A DNA stretch of 47,251 nt from Alteromonadaceae bacterium (GTDB taxonomy: Bacteria > Pseudomonadota > Gammaproteobacteria > Pseudomonadales > Oleiphilaceae): the NCBI GenBank assembly GCA_013393545.1, contig JABXHG010000003.1, forward strand, positions 1 through 47,251, written 5' to 3'. Within the stretch, counting starts at the first letter, position 1. Each line of letters begins with the position of its first letter. This document shows, piece after piece, positions 9,072 to 18,490 of this stretch. The notes beneath the pieces are model-generated. The model made no database searches, had not been told where the DNA came from, and saw nothing but the letters and a program-made list of their open reading frames with translations. A program made the position numbers and the translations under genes.

Positions 9072-9887
9072 ATGAATGAACCAACCGAAAGCCAGCGCGA
9101 TGGTGTCTGGGCACACCCGTATCAACTGGCTTGCGGCCAGAGCCAACGCCACCAGCTGGGCCAGAAACGGGTCTGGGTAACATTGCTGGATATGGAGTGG
9201 CAGGTGCGTGAACAAACCCTGCCCGCCAGCGCCGATCCGCTTACCTGGCATGAGACTCAGGAGCAGGCTTTACCGGAGAACGACGACTCGCTGCAGCGTT
9301 TTATCCGCCCCGCCGACGATCACGGCCAGGTGGTTTACCTTCCAGCCACCGCGCCCTTGCCCACGGTGATTCAACCGTATCAGCCACTGACCATTCCGGC
9401 CGGCAGCCGTTGCGTGTTGTACGTGGGCACCACATTATGGATGCAGGTTTGCGTGGGTGAGGCGCGTCTGTGCCTGACGGAGTTGCCGCTGGCGACCCTG
9501 TCACGCACCTGGCTGGGCACGAATACCATGGAAGGCGAAGTTTGTTATGCCTCGGCCACCTATGGCCGGCTGGCGCTGGAGGCCGTGCCGAAGCGGCCCT
9601 GGCGCGCGGTGACACCGGTTACCATCGTTAACCGCCGGGAAGCGCCGTTGCTGTTGGAACGGTTCAACCTGCCAACGCCTTTACTGTCGATCCATCGCAA
9701 CGAACACGGCCAGCTCTGGACCCCAGGCGTGACCGTGGAGTGTGAAACCGACATGAGTTCGGCCAGCCTGCGGATTGAGCCGGATGTGCTGGCCGCCGCC
9801 GGGCGCTGCGAGCCGGTTTCGCCAGCCCGGGAAAAGCTGGCCCGGGGCCGCCGGCTGGTGCGGGCATTTGATCACTTATTCGGATAA
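9072..9887 (+). CDS. uncharacterised protein, possibly DUF432 family
   Basis: A 271-residue soluble protein with no signal peptide or membrane segment. I do not recognise an enzymatic motif. The layout (a middle segment with IQPYQPLTIPAGSRCVLYVGTTLWM, then VTPVTIVNRREAPLLLERFNLPTPLLSI) recalls DUF432 proteins, which I remember as neighbours of MscS channels; that assignment is from memory and uncertain. The stop is 17 bases before the MscS start, so the two are almost certainly co-transcribed. A GGAG-containing ribosome binding site lies about 14 bases before the ATG, which is longer than usual. A role tied to the channel is inferred only from adjacency. Confidence 0.6.
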   Translation: MNEPTESQRDGVWAHPYQLACGQSQRHQLGQKRVWVTLLDMEWQVREQTLPASADPLTWHETQEQALPENDDSLQRFIRPADDHGQVVYLPATAPLPTVIQPYQPLTIPAGSRCVLYVGTTLWMQVCVGEARLCLTELPLATLSRTWLGTNTMEGEVCYASATYGRLALEAVPKRPWRAVTPVTIVNRREAPLLLERFNLPTPLLSIHRNEHGQLWTPGVTVECETDMSSASLRIEPDVLAAAGRCEPVSPAREKLARGRRLVRAFDHLFG

Positions 9888-9904
9888 CGCCATGGATTTC
9901 AACC

Positions 9905-10792
9905 GTGTTTAACGAACTGCAAAACACCTTCGCGCAAATAATCAGTGGCATTGCCTGGGGGCAGTGGCTGGCGGCGGGCTTTCTGCTGTTGCTGGGGCTG
10001 GTGCTGGGGTCGCTTTTGGCCCGCAGTGTCGGCTCGCTGGCCGAAAAGCGGGTATCTCGCCACCATCAGGTGATTCTGCGCCGGGTGGTGTTTTATCTGG
10101 TGTTCACGGTGTTTGCCATGGCTGCCCTGCGGGAAGTGGGGTTCTCGCTGCAGGTGGTGCTGGGCGCCGCCGGTATTCTTACCGTAGCCATCGGTTTTGC
10201 GTCGCAGACCTCGGCCTCCAACATCATCAGCGGTCTGTTTCTGGTGATGGAGAAGCCGTTCGAAATCGGCGATGTGATTGAAGTGGAAGCCACCATCGGC
10301 GAAGTAGTGGCCATTGACCTGCTGAGCGTCAAACTGCGCACGCCGGACAACCTCTATGTGCGCATTCCCAACGAGACGTTGATCAAAACCCGGGTGACCA
10401 ACCGTTCCCGCTTTCCCGTTCGCCGGGTAGACATGCAGGTTGGCATTGCCTACGCAGAAGATGTAGAACGGGTAAAAGCCCTGTTGCTGGAGCTGGCGGA
10501 ACAAAGCCCGCTGTGCCTGGAAGAGCCCAAACCCTTCGTGTTGGTGACCGGCTTTGGCGCCTCCTCGGTGGATTTGCAGTTCTCTTTCTGGGTGGTGAAA
10601 GAAGAATTTTTCGAGGGCCGGGGCAACATGATGATCACCGTAAAAAAAGCACTCGACGAGGCGGGCATAGAAATACCGTTTCCCCACACCAGCGTATACG
10701 CCGGCAGCCACTCTGCGCCGTTCCGCATACAGCTGGTAGAGCCGGACTATTCGCAAGACAAGGATTCACCGGATGCCGACAAAACAACCTGA
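9905..10792 (+). CDS. small-conductance mechanosensitive channel, MscS family
   Basis: MscS-type channels open under membrane tension and release solutes after osmotic downshock. The protein (295 residues from a GTG at 9905) has an N-terminal membrane segment (WLAAGFLLLLGLVLGSLLA), a second (VVFYLVFTVFAMAAL) and the pore-lining helix with the family's small-residue pattern VVLGAAGILTVAIGFASQTSASNIISGLFLV, followed by the cytoplasmic beta domain (EKPFEIGDVIEVEATIGEVVAIDLLSVKLRTPDN). It is close to minimal MscS in length. The GTG start lacks a strong Shine-Dalgarno. It overlaps the next gene by 20 bases, suggesting coupled translation. Confidence 0.9.
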   Translation: MFNELQNTFAQIISGIAWGQWLAAGFLLLLGLVLGSLLARSVGSLAEKRVSRHHQVILRRVVFYLVFTVFAMAALREVGFSLQVVLGAAGILTVAIGFASQTSASNIISGLFLVMEKPFEIGDVIEVEATIGEVVAIDLLSVKLRTPDNLYVRIPNETLIKTRVTNRSRFPVRRVDMQVGIAYAEDVERVKALLLELAEQSPLCLEEPKPFVLVTGFGASSVDLQFSFWVVKEEFFEGRGNMMITVKKALDEAGIEIPFPHTSVYAGSHSAPFRIQLVEPDYSQDKDSPDADKTT

Positions 10793-11264
10793 AACCATAA
10801 AAACCGTTCAACCGGACTGGAGCAAACCCAAGGCCCAACTGGGCTGGCGTGAATGGGTGGGCCTGCCGGACCTGGGCATTGAACGGATCAAGGCCAAGGT
10901 AGACACCGGTGCCCGCACCTCCTGCCTGCATGCCTACCGGGTAGAGCCCTACACTGAAAATGGCGAGCGCCGGGTACGCTTCTGGGTACACCCGGTGCAG
11001 AATGATCTTCACCAGTTCGTGGAATGCGACGCCAAAGTGCTGGACGAACGCACCGTGTCGGATTCCGGCGGCCATAAAGAAGAACGGCTGGTGATCGAGA
11101 CCACCCTGGTGGTGGGCGATTTAAGCTGGCCGGTTGAAATGACTCTGACCAACCGTGACAGTATGCGCTTTCGCATGTTGTTGGGGCGCACCGCCATGTC
11201 TGGCCGCTCTGAAATTTACCCTGAGGCGTCGTATCTTGCCGGCGAACCGGTACTGAGGAACTGA
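10773..11264 (+). CDS. RimB-like retropepsin-type protease (Zn_protease / COG4067)
   Basis: A 163-residue protein of the COG4067 family, long annotated as an ATP-dependent zinc protease but structurally a retropepsin-like aspartic protease fold. The DTGA motif of that fold is seen in [15 protein letters not shown], and a second conserved block reads LLGRTAMSG. In Pseudomonas fluorescens the family member RimB works with RimK, the ribosomal protein S6 glutamate ligase, and here rimK follows after four bases, which supports the same partnership. It starts 20 bases inside the MscS gene. The exact substrate and whether it is an active protease cannot be read from sequence. Confidence 0.82.
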   Translation: MPTKQPETIKTVQPDWSKPKAQLGWREWVGLPDLGIERIKAKVDTGARTSCLHAYRVEPYTENGERRVRFWVHPVQNDLHQFVECDAKVLDERTVSDSGGHKEERLVIETTLVVGDLSWPVEMTLTNRDSMRFRMLLGRTAMSGRSEIYPEASYLAGEPVLRN

Positions 11265-11268
11265 ATCT

Positions 11269-12177
11269 ATGAAAATTGCTGTACTGTCGCGCAACAAGCA
11301 CCTGTACTCGACCCGCCGTTTGATTGAAGAAGGCATCAACCGGGGGCACGAGGTGAAGGTGATTGATTGCCTGCACTGTTCCATGAACATCACCTCGGCC
11401 GACCCGCGCATCAGTTATCACGAAGAATACCTGGAAGACTACGACGTGGTGATTCCCCGTATTGGTGCCTCGGTGACCTTCTACGGCACCGCCGTATTGC
11501 GCCAGTTTGAAATGATGGGCGTGTTCCCGGTGAACGAATCGGTGGCCATTACCCGCTCCCGCGACAAGCTGCGCTCCCTTCAGCTGCTGGCCCGCAAGGG
11601 CGTGGGCATGCCGGTGACCGGCTTTGCCAACAAGCCGGACAACGTGCCGGAGCTGCTGCAGATGGTGGGCGGCGCGCCGGTGGTGATCAAGCTGCTGCAG
11701 GGCACCCAGGGCATTGGCGTGGTGCTGGCAGAAACCCGCAAGGCGGCTGAAAGTGTGATTGAGGCCTTCATGGGCCTGAAAGCCGATATTCTGGTGCAGG
11801 AGTTCATCAAGGAAGCGGGCGGTGCCGACATCCGTTGCTTCGTGATCGGGGGCAAGGTGATTGCCGCCATGAAACGCCAGGGCGGCGAAGGCGAATTTCG
11901 CTCCAACCTGCATCGAGGCGGTTCCGCCTCGCTGGTTCGCATTACTCCGGAAGAGCGCCGCACCGCGATCACCGCCGCCAAGGCCATGGGTCTGAACGTG
12001 GCGGGCGTGGACCTGCTGCGCTCCAGCCGTGGCCCGCTGGTGATGGAAGTGAACTCCTCGCCGGGCCTGGAAGGCATTGAAAGCGCCACCGGCAAAAACG
12101 TGGCGGGCATGGTCATCGACTGGACCGAGAAAAACTACAAACCCTGGAAAACCCGCACCAAAGGCGGCAGAGGTTAA
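11269..12177 (+). CDS. rimK: ribosomal protein S6--L-glutamate ligase RimK
   Basis: ATP-grasp ligase that adds glutamate residues to the C-terminus of ribosomal protein S6 and, in Pseudomonas, links ribosome modification to c-di-GMP signalling. The 302-residue sequence opens [18 protein letters not shown], has the ATP-grasp loop [19 protein letters not shown], the block [21 protein letters not shown] and the C-terminal Mg-binding [15 protein letters not shown]. Length and motifs match RimK closely. It lies between the RimB-like gene (4-base gap) and an AstE-like gene (5-base gap), all in one run. No rimA-like c-di-GMP phosphodiesterase is next to it. Confidence 0.95.
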   Translation: MKIAVLSRNKHLYSTRRLIEEGINRGHEVKVIDCLHCSMNITSADPRISYHEEYLEDYDVVIPRIGASVTFYGTAVLRQFEMMGVFPVNESVAITRSRDKLRSLQLLARKGVGMPVTGFANKPDNVPELLQMVGGAPVVIKLLQGTQGIGVVLAETRKAAESVIEAFMGLKADILVQEFIKEAGGADIRCFVIGGKVIAAMKRQGGEGEFRSNLHRGGSASLVRITPEERRTAITAAKAMGLNVAGVDLLRSSRGPLVMEVNSSPGLEGIESATGKNVAGMVIDWTEKNYKPWKTRTKGGRG

Positions 12178-12182
12178 CAAGC

Positions 12183-13244
12183 ATGGCCAGAGCGCCTTTT
12201 GAAATTGCCGGCGAACAGGTAAAAGCCGGCACCCGGAAAACGGTGGAAGTGCCGGTTGCCAAACTCTATACCCACACCCCTTTGCACATTCCCGTGGAAG
12301 TGGTGCATGGCCGGCGCGACGGGCCGGTAATGATGGTGTGCGGTGCCATTCACGGTGATGAAATCAACGGTGTGGAAATCATTCGCCGGGTGCTGAAAAA
12401 CTCGGCCCTGCGGCACTTGCGGGGCACCCTGCTGGCGGTGCCTATCGTGAACGTTTTTGGCTTTGTGCAGCGCACCCGCTACCTGCCGGACCGGCGTGAC
12501 CTGAACCGCTGTTTTCCGGGTTCCGAGAGCGGCTCGCTGGGTGGGCGTATCGCCTACCTGATTCGCACTCAGCTGATGGAAAACGTTACCCATATTATTG
12601 ATTTGCACACCGGCGCCATCCACCGCTTCAACCTGCCGCAGATCCGCGCCGAACTGCAGAACCCGGAAACCGCCCGCATGGCCGAAGCCTTCGGCGCGCC
12701 AATCATCATCAACGCCGGCCTGCGCGAAGGCAGTCTGCGTGCCTATGCCGATTCACAGGATATTCCGGTGATTACCTTCGAGGGTGGCGAAGCCCTGCGG
12801 TTTGACGAAGTGGTGATCTCCAGCGGCGTGAAAGGCGTGGTGCGCGTAATGCGCTCGCTGGAAATGATCCCCGCCCGTAAAGGCCCCAAAGCCCCGCGCA
12901 AACGCTCGGAAACCGCCGCCACTTCCCAATGGGTGCGCGCCGATATTGACGGCATCATGCGCCCGGTGGCGCGGCTGGGGCAGAAAGTTCGCAAAGGCCA
13001 ACGCCTGGCCATGGTGGCCGACCCATTCGGCGAAACCGAAGTGTCGGTGACGTCGCCCTGGTCCGGCATTGTGATCTGCGTGAACAACCTGCCGCTGGTG
13101 AACGAAGGCGAGGCGATTTACCACATCGCCCGCTTCGACGAGCTGGACGAGGCCGAAAAAGCCATGGACTATTTCCGCAGCTCCTATGAAAGCTCGGTGG
13201 ATGGTGATGCGGTGGTGCCGGTGCATCCTTGGGATGAGGGATGA
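12183..13244 (+). CDS. succinylglutamate desuccinylase/aspartoacylase family protein
   Basis: M14-like zinc hydrolase of the AstE/AspA superfamily, 353 residues. The first zinc-ligand pair is in GAIHGDEINGVEI and the later histidine in IIDLHTGAIHRFNLPQIR; the Arg-containing block DRRDLNRCFPG is also typical. A C-terminal barrel-like part (after residue about 250) contains a biotinyl-like segment DIDGIMRPVARLGQKVRKGQ. The gene starts 5 bases after rimK. Because RimK makes isopeptide or peptide-linked glutamates, a glutamate- or acylated amino-acid hydrolase here could act on related substrates, but that is only inference from gene order. Confidence 0.85.
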   Translation: MARAPFEIAGEQVKAGTRKTVEVPVAKLYTHTPLHIPVEVVHGRRDGPVMMVCGAIHGDEINGVEIIRRVLKNSALRHLRGTLLAVPIVNVFGFVQRTRYLPDRRDLNRCFPGSESGSLGGRIAYLIRTQLMENVTHIIDLHTGAIHRFNLPQIRAELQNPETARMAEAFGAPIIINAGLREGSLRAYADSQDIPVITFEGGEALRFDEVVISSGVKGVVRVMRSLEMIPARKGPKAPRKRSETAATSQWVRADIDGIMRPVARLGQKVRKGQRLAMVADPFGETEVSVTSPWSGIVICVNNLPLVNEGEAIYHIARFDELDEAEKAMDYFRSSYESSVDGDAVVPVHPWDEG

Positions 13245-13428
13245 GTGTTTATAAAAATGTGAGCCACTGATAAATCTTACCCTTGTGCAAAGCTGGGGTG
13301 GTTGTTGCAAAAGTCATGATTCGTTTTCTCCGTTAGTGTGAGCTGCTTTATTAGCCTGGAACCGGCCGTAATGGGCGAGTAACCTGGTTTGTTCCGGAGT
13401 CTCACCGAACTTGAAGGAGAGTGCGAAA

Positions 13429-14847
13429 ATGAGGGCGATGCCTGTAATTTCCCTGAGGCGTTTGTTGGGTAGTACGTTCGTTTTGGCCATGGGGGTGGGC
13501 GGTGCTAGCCAGGTAACGGCGGATCGGCTGGATGCCGTTGTTGGTGAGGCTCTGGAAAGGAATCCCGAGGTGAAATTCGAAGCCCGGGCTCTGGATGCTC
13601 TGAAATCGGAAAAGCGCCAGGAACAGGGCGGTTATCTGCCGCGAGTTGACCTCAGCGCGGCTGCGGGCCGCGCGGACCGGGACTTTGACTCCCGTGGTTC
13701 GTTTGATCGGCATAATGCTGAGATATCCGTAACCCAGATGCTGTTTGACGGGTTCGCGGTGCGTTCCAGTGTCGAAATAGCCGACCAAAAAGTGCGCGAG
13801 CAGTACTTCCAGTTGGTTAGCAAAGCCGAAGATATGGCACTTGAGGTGACTCGCGCCTATCTCGAAGTAAAAAAGTATCGTCATCTGGTGACCCTCGCCG
13901 AGCAGAATGTTGAAAATCATCTGCAGGTGCGTGAGCAGGTTCAGCAACGGTCTGACCAGGGCGTTGGCAGTGGCGTGGATTTTAATCAGGCGCAAGGCCG
14001 TCTTGCCCTGGCGCGTTCCAACCTGAAAACCGAGCGTAGCAATCTCCAGAGCGTGTCATCACGGTTTCAGCGCCTGGTCGGCAAGTTGCCAGGCTCAAGC
14101 CTTTCCGAAGTAAATAACCTGAATCAGCCAATGCCGCAAAGTCTTGAGACGTTGCTGAATGAAGTCTACTCCAACAATCCTGAAATTCATGCGGCGTTTG
14201 CCAATATTGAAAGCGCGGAAGCTGGTGTTGATGCGGCGAAAGCCAATAATTATCCAACAGTAGAGCTTGGCCTGAGTCATGGGGCCTACAAAAACAATAA
14301 TGCATTCGACAGCCGGACCGACCCGGACAGCTTCGGCGAAGAGACGCTGGTTGAACTGCGTTTGAACTACAATCTTTACAAGGGCGGTAGTGATAGTGCC
14401 GCCCGCAAAGCTGCCTGGCAGCGCGTGGGCCAGGCCCAGAGTCTGAGAGACAAAAGCTGCGTGGACCTGCGCCAGACCGCCTCAATTGCCTGGTTTGAGA
14501 TGCACAACCTGAGAGAAAAGCTGGAATTACTGGAAGGCCACCAGGTGGCTGCCGCTCAGGTTGTAAAGGCATATCAGCAACAATTTGATATTGGCCGCCG
14601 CTCCCTTCTTGACGTGCTCGACGCCGAAAATGAATCGTTCCAGGCGGAACGGAGTCTGGTTCACGGGCAATATGATTTGCTGTTAACCCGTGCAGAACTG
14701 TTCCACAGCATGGGGCAACTGCTATCCGTTTTAAGTCTGTCTCCCAAAGATCTTGTTAACGAGTCCGCCGAGGAAACAGGAAGTCAATCCACGCTTCCGG
14801 CCCAGTATTGTGCTGCGGCAACAAAAGCTCTGGCTTATTCAGACTGA
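13429..14847 (+). CDS. TolC-family outer-membrane channel of a type I secretion system
   Basis: Outer-membrane factor that forms the exit duct of type I secretion, of the AggA/LapE subgroup. The start is the ATG at 13429, because AAGGAG lies 9 bases upstream; the frame runs back to a TTG at 13411 that would swallow that ribosome binding site. The 472-residue product has a Sec signal peptide (SLRRLLGSTFVLAMGVGGASQVTA) and the duplicated TolC coiled helices: a first half with YLPRVDLSAAAGR and LFDGFAVRSSVEIADQK, a second with NYPTVELGLSHGAYK and LNYNLYKGGSDSAARK. The next three genes encode the matching ABC transporter, adaptor and substrate. The ABC gene starts 32 bases after its stop. Confidence 0.92.
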   Translation: MRAMPVISLRRLLGSTFVLAMGVGGASQVTADRLDAVVGEALERNPEVKFEARALDALKSEKRQEQGGYLPRVDLSAAAGRADRDFDSRGSFDRHNAEISVTQMLFDGFAVRSSVEIADQKVREQYFQLVSKAEDMALEVTRAYLEVKKYRHLVTLAEQNVENHLQVREQVQQRSDQGVGSGVDFNQAQGRLALARSNLKTERSNLQSVSSRFQRLVGKLPGSSLSEVNNLNQPMPQSLETLLNEVYSNNPEIHAAFANIESAEAGVDAAKANNYPTVELGLSHGAYKNNNAFDSRTDPDSFGEETLVELRLNYNLYKGGSDSAARKAAWQRVGQAQSLRDKSCVDLRQTASIAWFEMHNLREKLELLEGHQVAAAQVVKAYQQQFDIGRRSLLDVLDAENESFQAERSLVHGQYDLLLTRAELFHSMGQLLSVLSLSPKDLVNESAEETGSQSTLPAQYCAAATKALAYSD

Positions 14848-14879
14848 TTACCCGGCGGGTAGTCCGTGGTGGGCTTGAT

Positions 14880-17003
14880 ATGCATAACGATTTCTTGGGC
14901 GGCTGCCTGCAATGGCTGGCACAAAACAGTGGCAAAGCCATTACCCGCGAAGCTTTGACGGAAGGGCTGCCGCTGAAAAGCGGTTGCCTGACGCCCTCGT
15001 TGGTGCCGAGAGCAGCGAAGCGCGCCGGCATGACAGCGAAACTCGTTAGGCAGCCACTCAACCGGGTTAATGCCCGGCTGCTGCCCTGTATCATCCTGTT
15101 GCGCAATAACCAGGCCGCTTTACTTGAGCGGGTAGACCCAGCAGCAAAAACGGCAGTGGTCCGATACGCCGAGCTGGATTTTGAACCTCAGGCCTTGAAA
15201 CTCGAACAGCTGGCCGAAGACTACGCCGGCGTTTCGGTTTACTGCCGTCCAGAATTGCAGACCCATGCAGGCCCGGCAGAAAGCAGAGCCAGTGCAGACA
15301 ATGGCCATTGGTTCTGGTCTGTTATCCGCAAAAACCGGCGAGTTTACCGGGATGTGATTGTAGCTTCGGTTTGCATCAACCTGTTCGCGCTTGCCATGCC
15401 TCTGTTTGTAATGAATGTTTACGACAGAGTTGTCCCCAATCAGACGACCCAAACCCTGTGGATGCTGGCTGCCGGGGTGGCGATTGTCATTTGTGCCGAT
15501 CTTGTCCTGAAGTTGTTGCGTGGTTGGTTTATAGAGCTGGCGGCCAGTCGGGCCGATAATCAGCTTTCAGCAAAAATTATGGAAAGAGTTCTGGGCATGC
15601 GCCTGGAGCACATGCCCGCCTCTGTGGGCACCATGGCGGGCCATATTCAGGGTTTTGAGAGTGTACGGGCGTTTTGTGGCTCAATGGTCGTTACGGCACT
15701 GGTAGACCTCCCGTTTTTCCTACTGTTCCTGCTCATCATTCTGCTGATTTCCCCCTGGATGGCGATTCCGGTTGTTGCCGGGGCTTTCCTGTTACTTCTA
15801 TATGCACTGTCTGTTCAGCACAGAATGCATCGGCTGGCGGAGGTTTCCGGAGAGGTGTCGTCTCAGCGCACGGCGGGGCTTATCGAGAGCATTGGTAACT
15901 TACCGTTACTTAAAAGCCTCAACGCAACAGGCCATATGCAGCGTGAATGGGAACAAACAACCCGGTTTCTTTCCGGTTGTGTTAGCCGTCAGCGTTTGCT
16001 GGGCGCCTCGGTCTCAAGCGGGGCAGCCTGGGTTCAGCAAACCGTGGCCGTTGCCATGATTATTACCGGTGTGTATCTCGTTATTGATGGACAGCTCACC
16101 CAGGGAGCCCTTATTGCCGGTTACCTGCTGAGTTCCCGGGCCATGGCTCCGGTATCCCAGGTTGCTGCACTGCTGACTCAATATCACCAGGCTGCTGCCG
16201 CTCTGGAAGTGCTTGACGACGTAATGGAGACCCCACAGGAACGCGAGGAAAACAAGCAGTACGTCAGCAGGGGTAGACTCAACGGAGACATCGAACTGCG
16301 CAACGTCAGTTTCACGTACCCCGAGGCGGAGCGTCCCGCGCTGCACAACGTTTCACTGAAAATTCGCGCTGGTGAAAGGATTGGCGTATTGGGTGCATCG
16401 GGTTCCGGTAAAAGCACGCTGGAGAAGCTGATCGTTGGCCATTACCGGCCCACGGAGGGGCAGCTGTATCTGGACGGACTGCACCACCAGCAACTGGATC
16501 CGGCTGAAGTTCGGCGCAATGTGGGTTACCTGGCTCAGGATATTTGTCTGATCAAGGGCAGCGTATTGGACAACGTTCGTCTTGGGATTGATGCGCCGGA
16601 TGATGCCCAGCTAAACAACGCGGCCGAAGTTTCCGGCCTGGGCAGAGTTATTGGGGCCCATTCGGATGGCTGGTCGCGGCAGGTAGGGGAAAACGGCCGT
16701 GCGCTTTCCGGTGGCCAGCGCCAAACCGTTGCGCTGGCCCGCACCATTATGGCTGATGCCCCCATTCTCATGCTCGACGAACCGGCAAGCGCGATGGACA
16801 GCATGATGGAGCAACACCTCCGTGAGAGGCTTGGTGAGTATTGCAGGCAGCGTACGCTTGTTCTGATTACTCACCGGACGAGTCTGCTGGTTCTGGTAGA
16901 CAGGCTGATTGTTCTGGATCAGGGAAAGCTGATTGCTGACGGTCCCCGTGACCAGATACTTGATGCGTTATCCAAGGGGCAGATTGCAAGGGCCCGCTCA
17001 TGA
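14880..17003 (+). CDS. LapB-like type I secretion ABC transporter with degenerate C39 domain
   Basis: Inner-membrane exporter with fused permease and ATPase. I choose the ATG at 14880 (MHNDFLGGC), where the family N-terminus begins; the frame continues back to 14808 inside the tolC gene. About 707 residues: an N-terminal C39-like domain (1-130) without an obvious catalytic Cys-His pair, as in LapB and HlyB; transmembrane helices from VIVASVCINLFALAMPLFV to about residue 400; and an ATPase with Walker A GASGSGKST (about 505-513), signature LSGGQRQ, Walker B ILMLDEPAS and the H-loop histidine in LITHRTS. The last four bases overlap the HlyD-type gene. The degenerate C39 domain would bind rather than cut the substrate, as is normal for large adhesins without a GG leader. 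Confidence 0.93.
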   Translation: MHNDFLGGCLQWLAQNSGKAITREALTEGLPLKSGCLTPSLVPRAAKRAGMTAKLVRQPLNRVNARLLPCIILLRNNQAALLERVDPAAKTAVVRYAELDFEPQALKLEQLAEDYAGVSVYCRPELQTHAGPAESRASADNGHWFWSVIRKNRRVYRDVIVASVCINLFALAMPLFVMNVYDRVVPNQTTQTLWMLAAGVAIVICADLVLKLLRGWFIELAASRADNQLSAKIMERVLGMRLEHMPASVGTMAGHIQGFESVRAFCGSMVVTALVDLPFFLLFLLIILLISPWMAIPVVAGAFLLLLYALSVQHRMHRLAEVSGEVSSQRTAGLIESIGNLPLLKSLNATGHMQREWEQTTRFLSGCVSRQRLLGASVSSGAAWVQQTVAVAMIITGVYLVIDGQLTQGALIAGYLLSSRAMAPVSQVAALLTQYHQAAAALEVLDDVMETPQEREENKQYVSRGRLNGDIELRNVSFTYPEAERPALHNVSLKIRAGERIGVLGASGSGKSTLEKLIVGHYRPTEGQLYLDGLHHQQLDPAEVRRNVGYLAQDICLIKGSVLDNVRLGIDAPDDAQLNNAAEVSGLGRVIGAHSDGWSRQVGENGRALSGGQRQTVALARTIMADAPILMLDEPASAMDSMMEQHLRERLGEYCRQRTLVLITHRTSLLVLVDRLIVLDQGKLIADGPRDQILDALSKGQIARARS

Positions 17004-18430
17004 GCAGAAACAGGAAATCAGCTGAGCAAAACGGCTTTGACGGTCTCGGAAAAATCACTTCCGCCGGAAAACGCACCGAAAAAACACTCGAAGGAGCGGC
17101 CCCCTCCTTTTCGGAGCACTTCGACCGCGAACACAGTGACTGGGCCAAAGATGCCGAGTGGAGCATTGTCGAGTCACGGGAGCCTGGAGCTCGAGGCCTG
17201 TTGTATGTAGTGCTGCTGGTTTTTGTTTTGTTGTTGCTCTGGGCTTCATTTGCGCGAGTTGAAGAGGTTACTCGTGGTGAGGGAAGAGTTATTCCGTCGG
17301 ATCAGCTACAAGTCGTTCAGTCTCCCGACGGCGGGCAAATAAGGGCTCTGAATGTAGAAGAAGGGCAGGTTGTTGAAAAAGGGCAATTACTGGTGACGAT
17401 AGACCCCACGAGGTTTGTGGCGACCGAGAGAGAAACGAGGGTACGGATATTCTCATTGCAAGCCCGTGTTGCAAGATTGCAGGCGCTTCTGGAAGGCAAC
17501 GGCTGGGCACCTGAAAAAGACAAAAAATACAGTCCTGAAGAAGCTCGTGTAATTCAGCGGGAGCTTGCTTATTTTGAGGAAAGCCGTCAGCAGCTGGAGC
17601 AGCAGCTTCAGGGAGCAAGAGAACAGCTGGATCAAAGGCTACAACTATTGGAAGAAGCCCGGGCCCGACAACGTTCTGCGGCCAGATCCCGCCAGCTGGT
17701 GGAAAAAGAGCTGGAACTGACTCGTCCCCTTCTTAAAACCGGCGCGGTTTCGGAAGTGGAAATATTCCGTCTGGAACGGGACTACGCTCGGGCCGAGGGT
17801 GAACAAGAGCAGGCGGAAGCAGAAGTAGCCCAACGCCAGAGTGGAGTAGAGGAAGCCCGGGCCAAAATAGAAGAAATAAGGCACCAGGCCCGGAACCAGT
17901 GGCGGTCAGAACTTGGTCAGGCTGCATCGGAATTGCAGGGGCTGGAAGAGAGCGCCGTAGCACTGGTGGATATTGTGAAAGGAACCAGACTGCGCTCGCC
18001 TGTTAGCGGAACGGTGCAACGAGTTTTGTACAACACGCCGGGTGCGGTGGTCGGCAAGGGGGACCCTGTGGTGGAAATTGTGCCGGACGATGATCAGCTG
18101 GTGGTGGAAGCGAAAATTGCGCCGCGAGATATCGCATTTCTGAAGCCGGGGTTGCCCGCAACCATCAAGCTTCACGCTTATGATTTTGCCATCTATGGCG
18201 GTGTTCAGGCCCGCCTGGAACACATCAGTGCCGACTCCATCGTCGACCGCAACGAACAGGTTTATTACCTCGTTCGGGCGTCAACCGACACCGAAAAACT
18301 GGCTGATCACCTTGAGGTCATGCCGGGCATGACGGCACAGCTTGACATCATTACCGGTGATCGCACGGTGCTGTCTTATCTGCTGAAGCCCATATTACGG
18401 GCCCAGGCCAACGCCTTCGGCGAACGCTGA
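17000..18430 (+). CDS. HlyD/LapC-like membrane fusion protein of type I secretion
   Basis: Periplasmic adaptor that joins the ABC exporter to the TolC-like channel. A 476-residue protein with a cytoplasmic N-terminal tail of about 65 residues, one membrane helix (GLLYVVLLVFVLLLLWASFA), a split lipoyl domain (GEGRVIPSDQLQVVQSPDGG and LRSPVSGTVQRVLYNTPGAVV) and a long central coiled-coil rich in Gln, Glu and Arg (about residues 145-310), followed by the beta-barrel domain. Start overlaps the ABC gene stop (ATGA). The 60-base gap to the adhesin gene shows no terminator, so all four genes are probably one transcript. Confidence 0.93.
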   Translation: MSRNRKSAEQNGFDGLGKITSAGKRTEKTLEGAAPSFSEHFDREHSDWAKDAEWSIVESREPGARGLLYVVLLVFVLLLLWASFARVEEVTRGEGRVIPSDQLQVVQSPDGGQIRALNVEEGQVVEKGQLLVTIDPTRFVATERETRVRIFSLQARVARLQALLEGNGWAPEKDKKYSPEEARVIQRELAYFEESRQQLEQQLQGAREQLDQRLQLLEEARARQRSAARSRQLVEKELELTRPLLKTGAVSEVEIFRLERDYARAEGEQEQAEAEVAQRQSGVEEARAKIEEIRHQARNQWRSELGQAASELQGLEESAVALVDIVKGTRLRSPVSGTVQRVLYNTPGAVVGKGDPVVEIVPDDDQLVVEAKIAPRDIAFLKPGLPATIKLHAYDFAIYGGVQARLEHISADSIVDRNEQVYYLVRASTDTEKLADHLEVMPGMTAQLDIITGDRTVLSYLLKPILRAQANAFGER

Positions 18431-18490
18431 GTGAAACTTTACGTCGCACATTATCTGTTAACGAATTTGATACAACGGAATGGGTAGGAT

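Noticed and set aside
10888..12180. 430-codon minus-strand open frame opposite rimK
   Set aside because: Antisense shadow; His- and Gly-rich composition is typical of reverse-read GC-rich genes.
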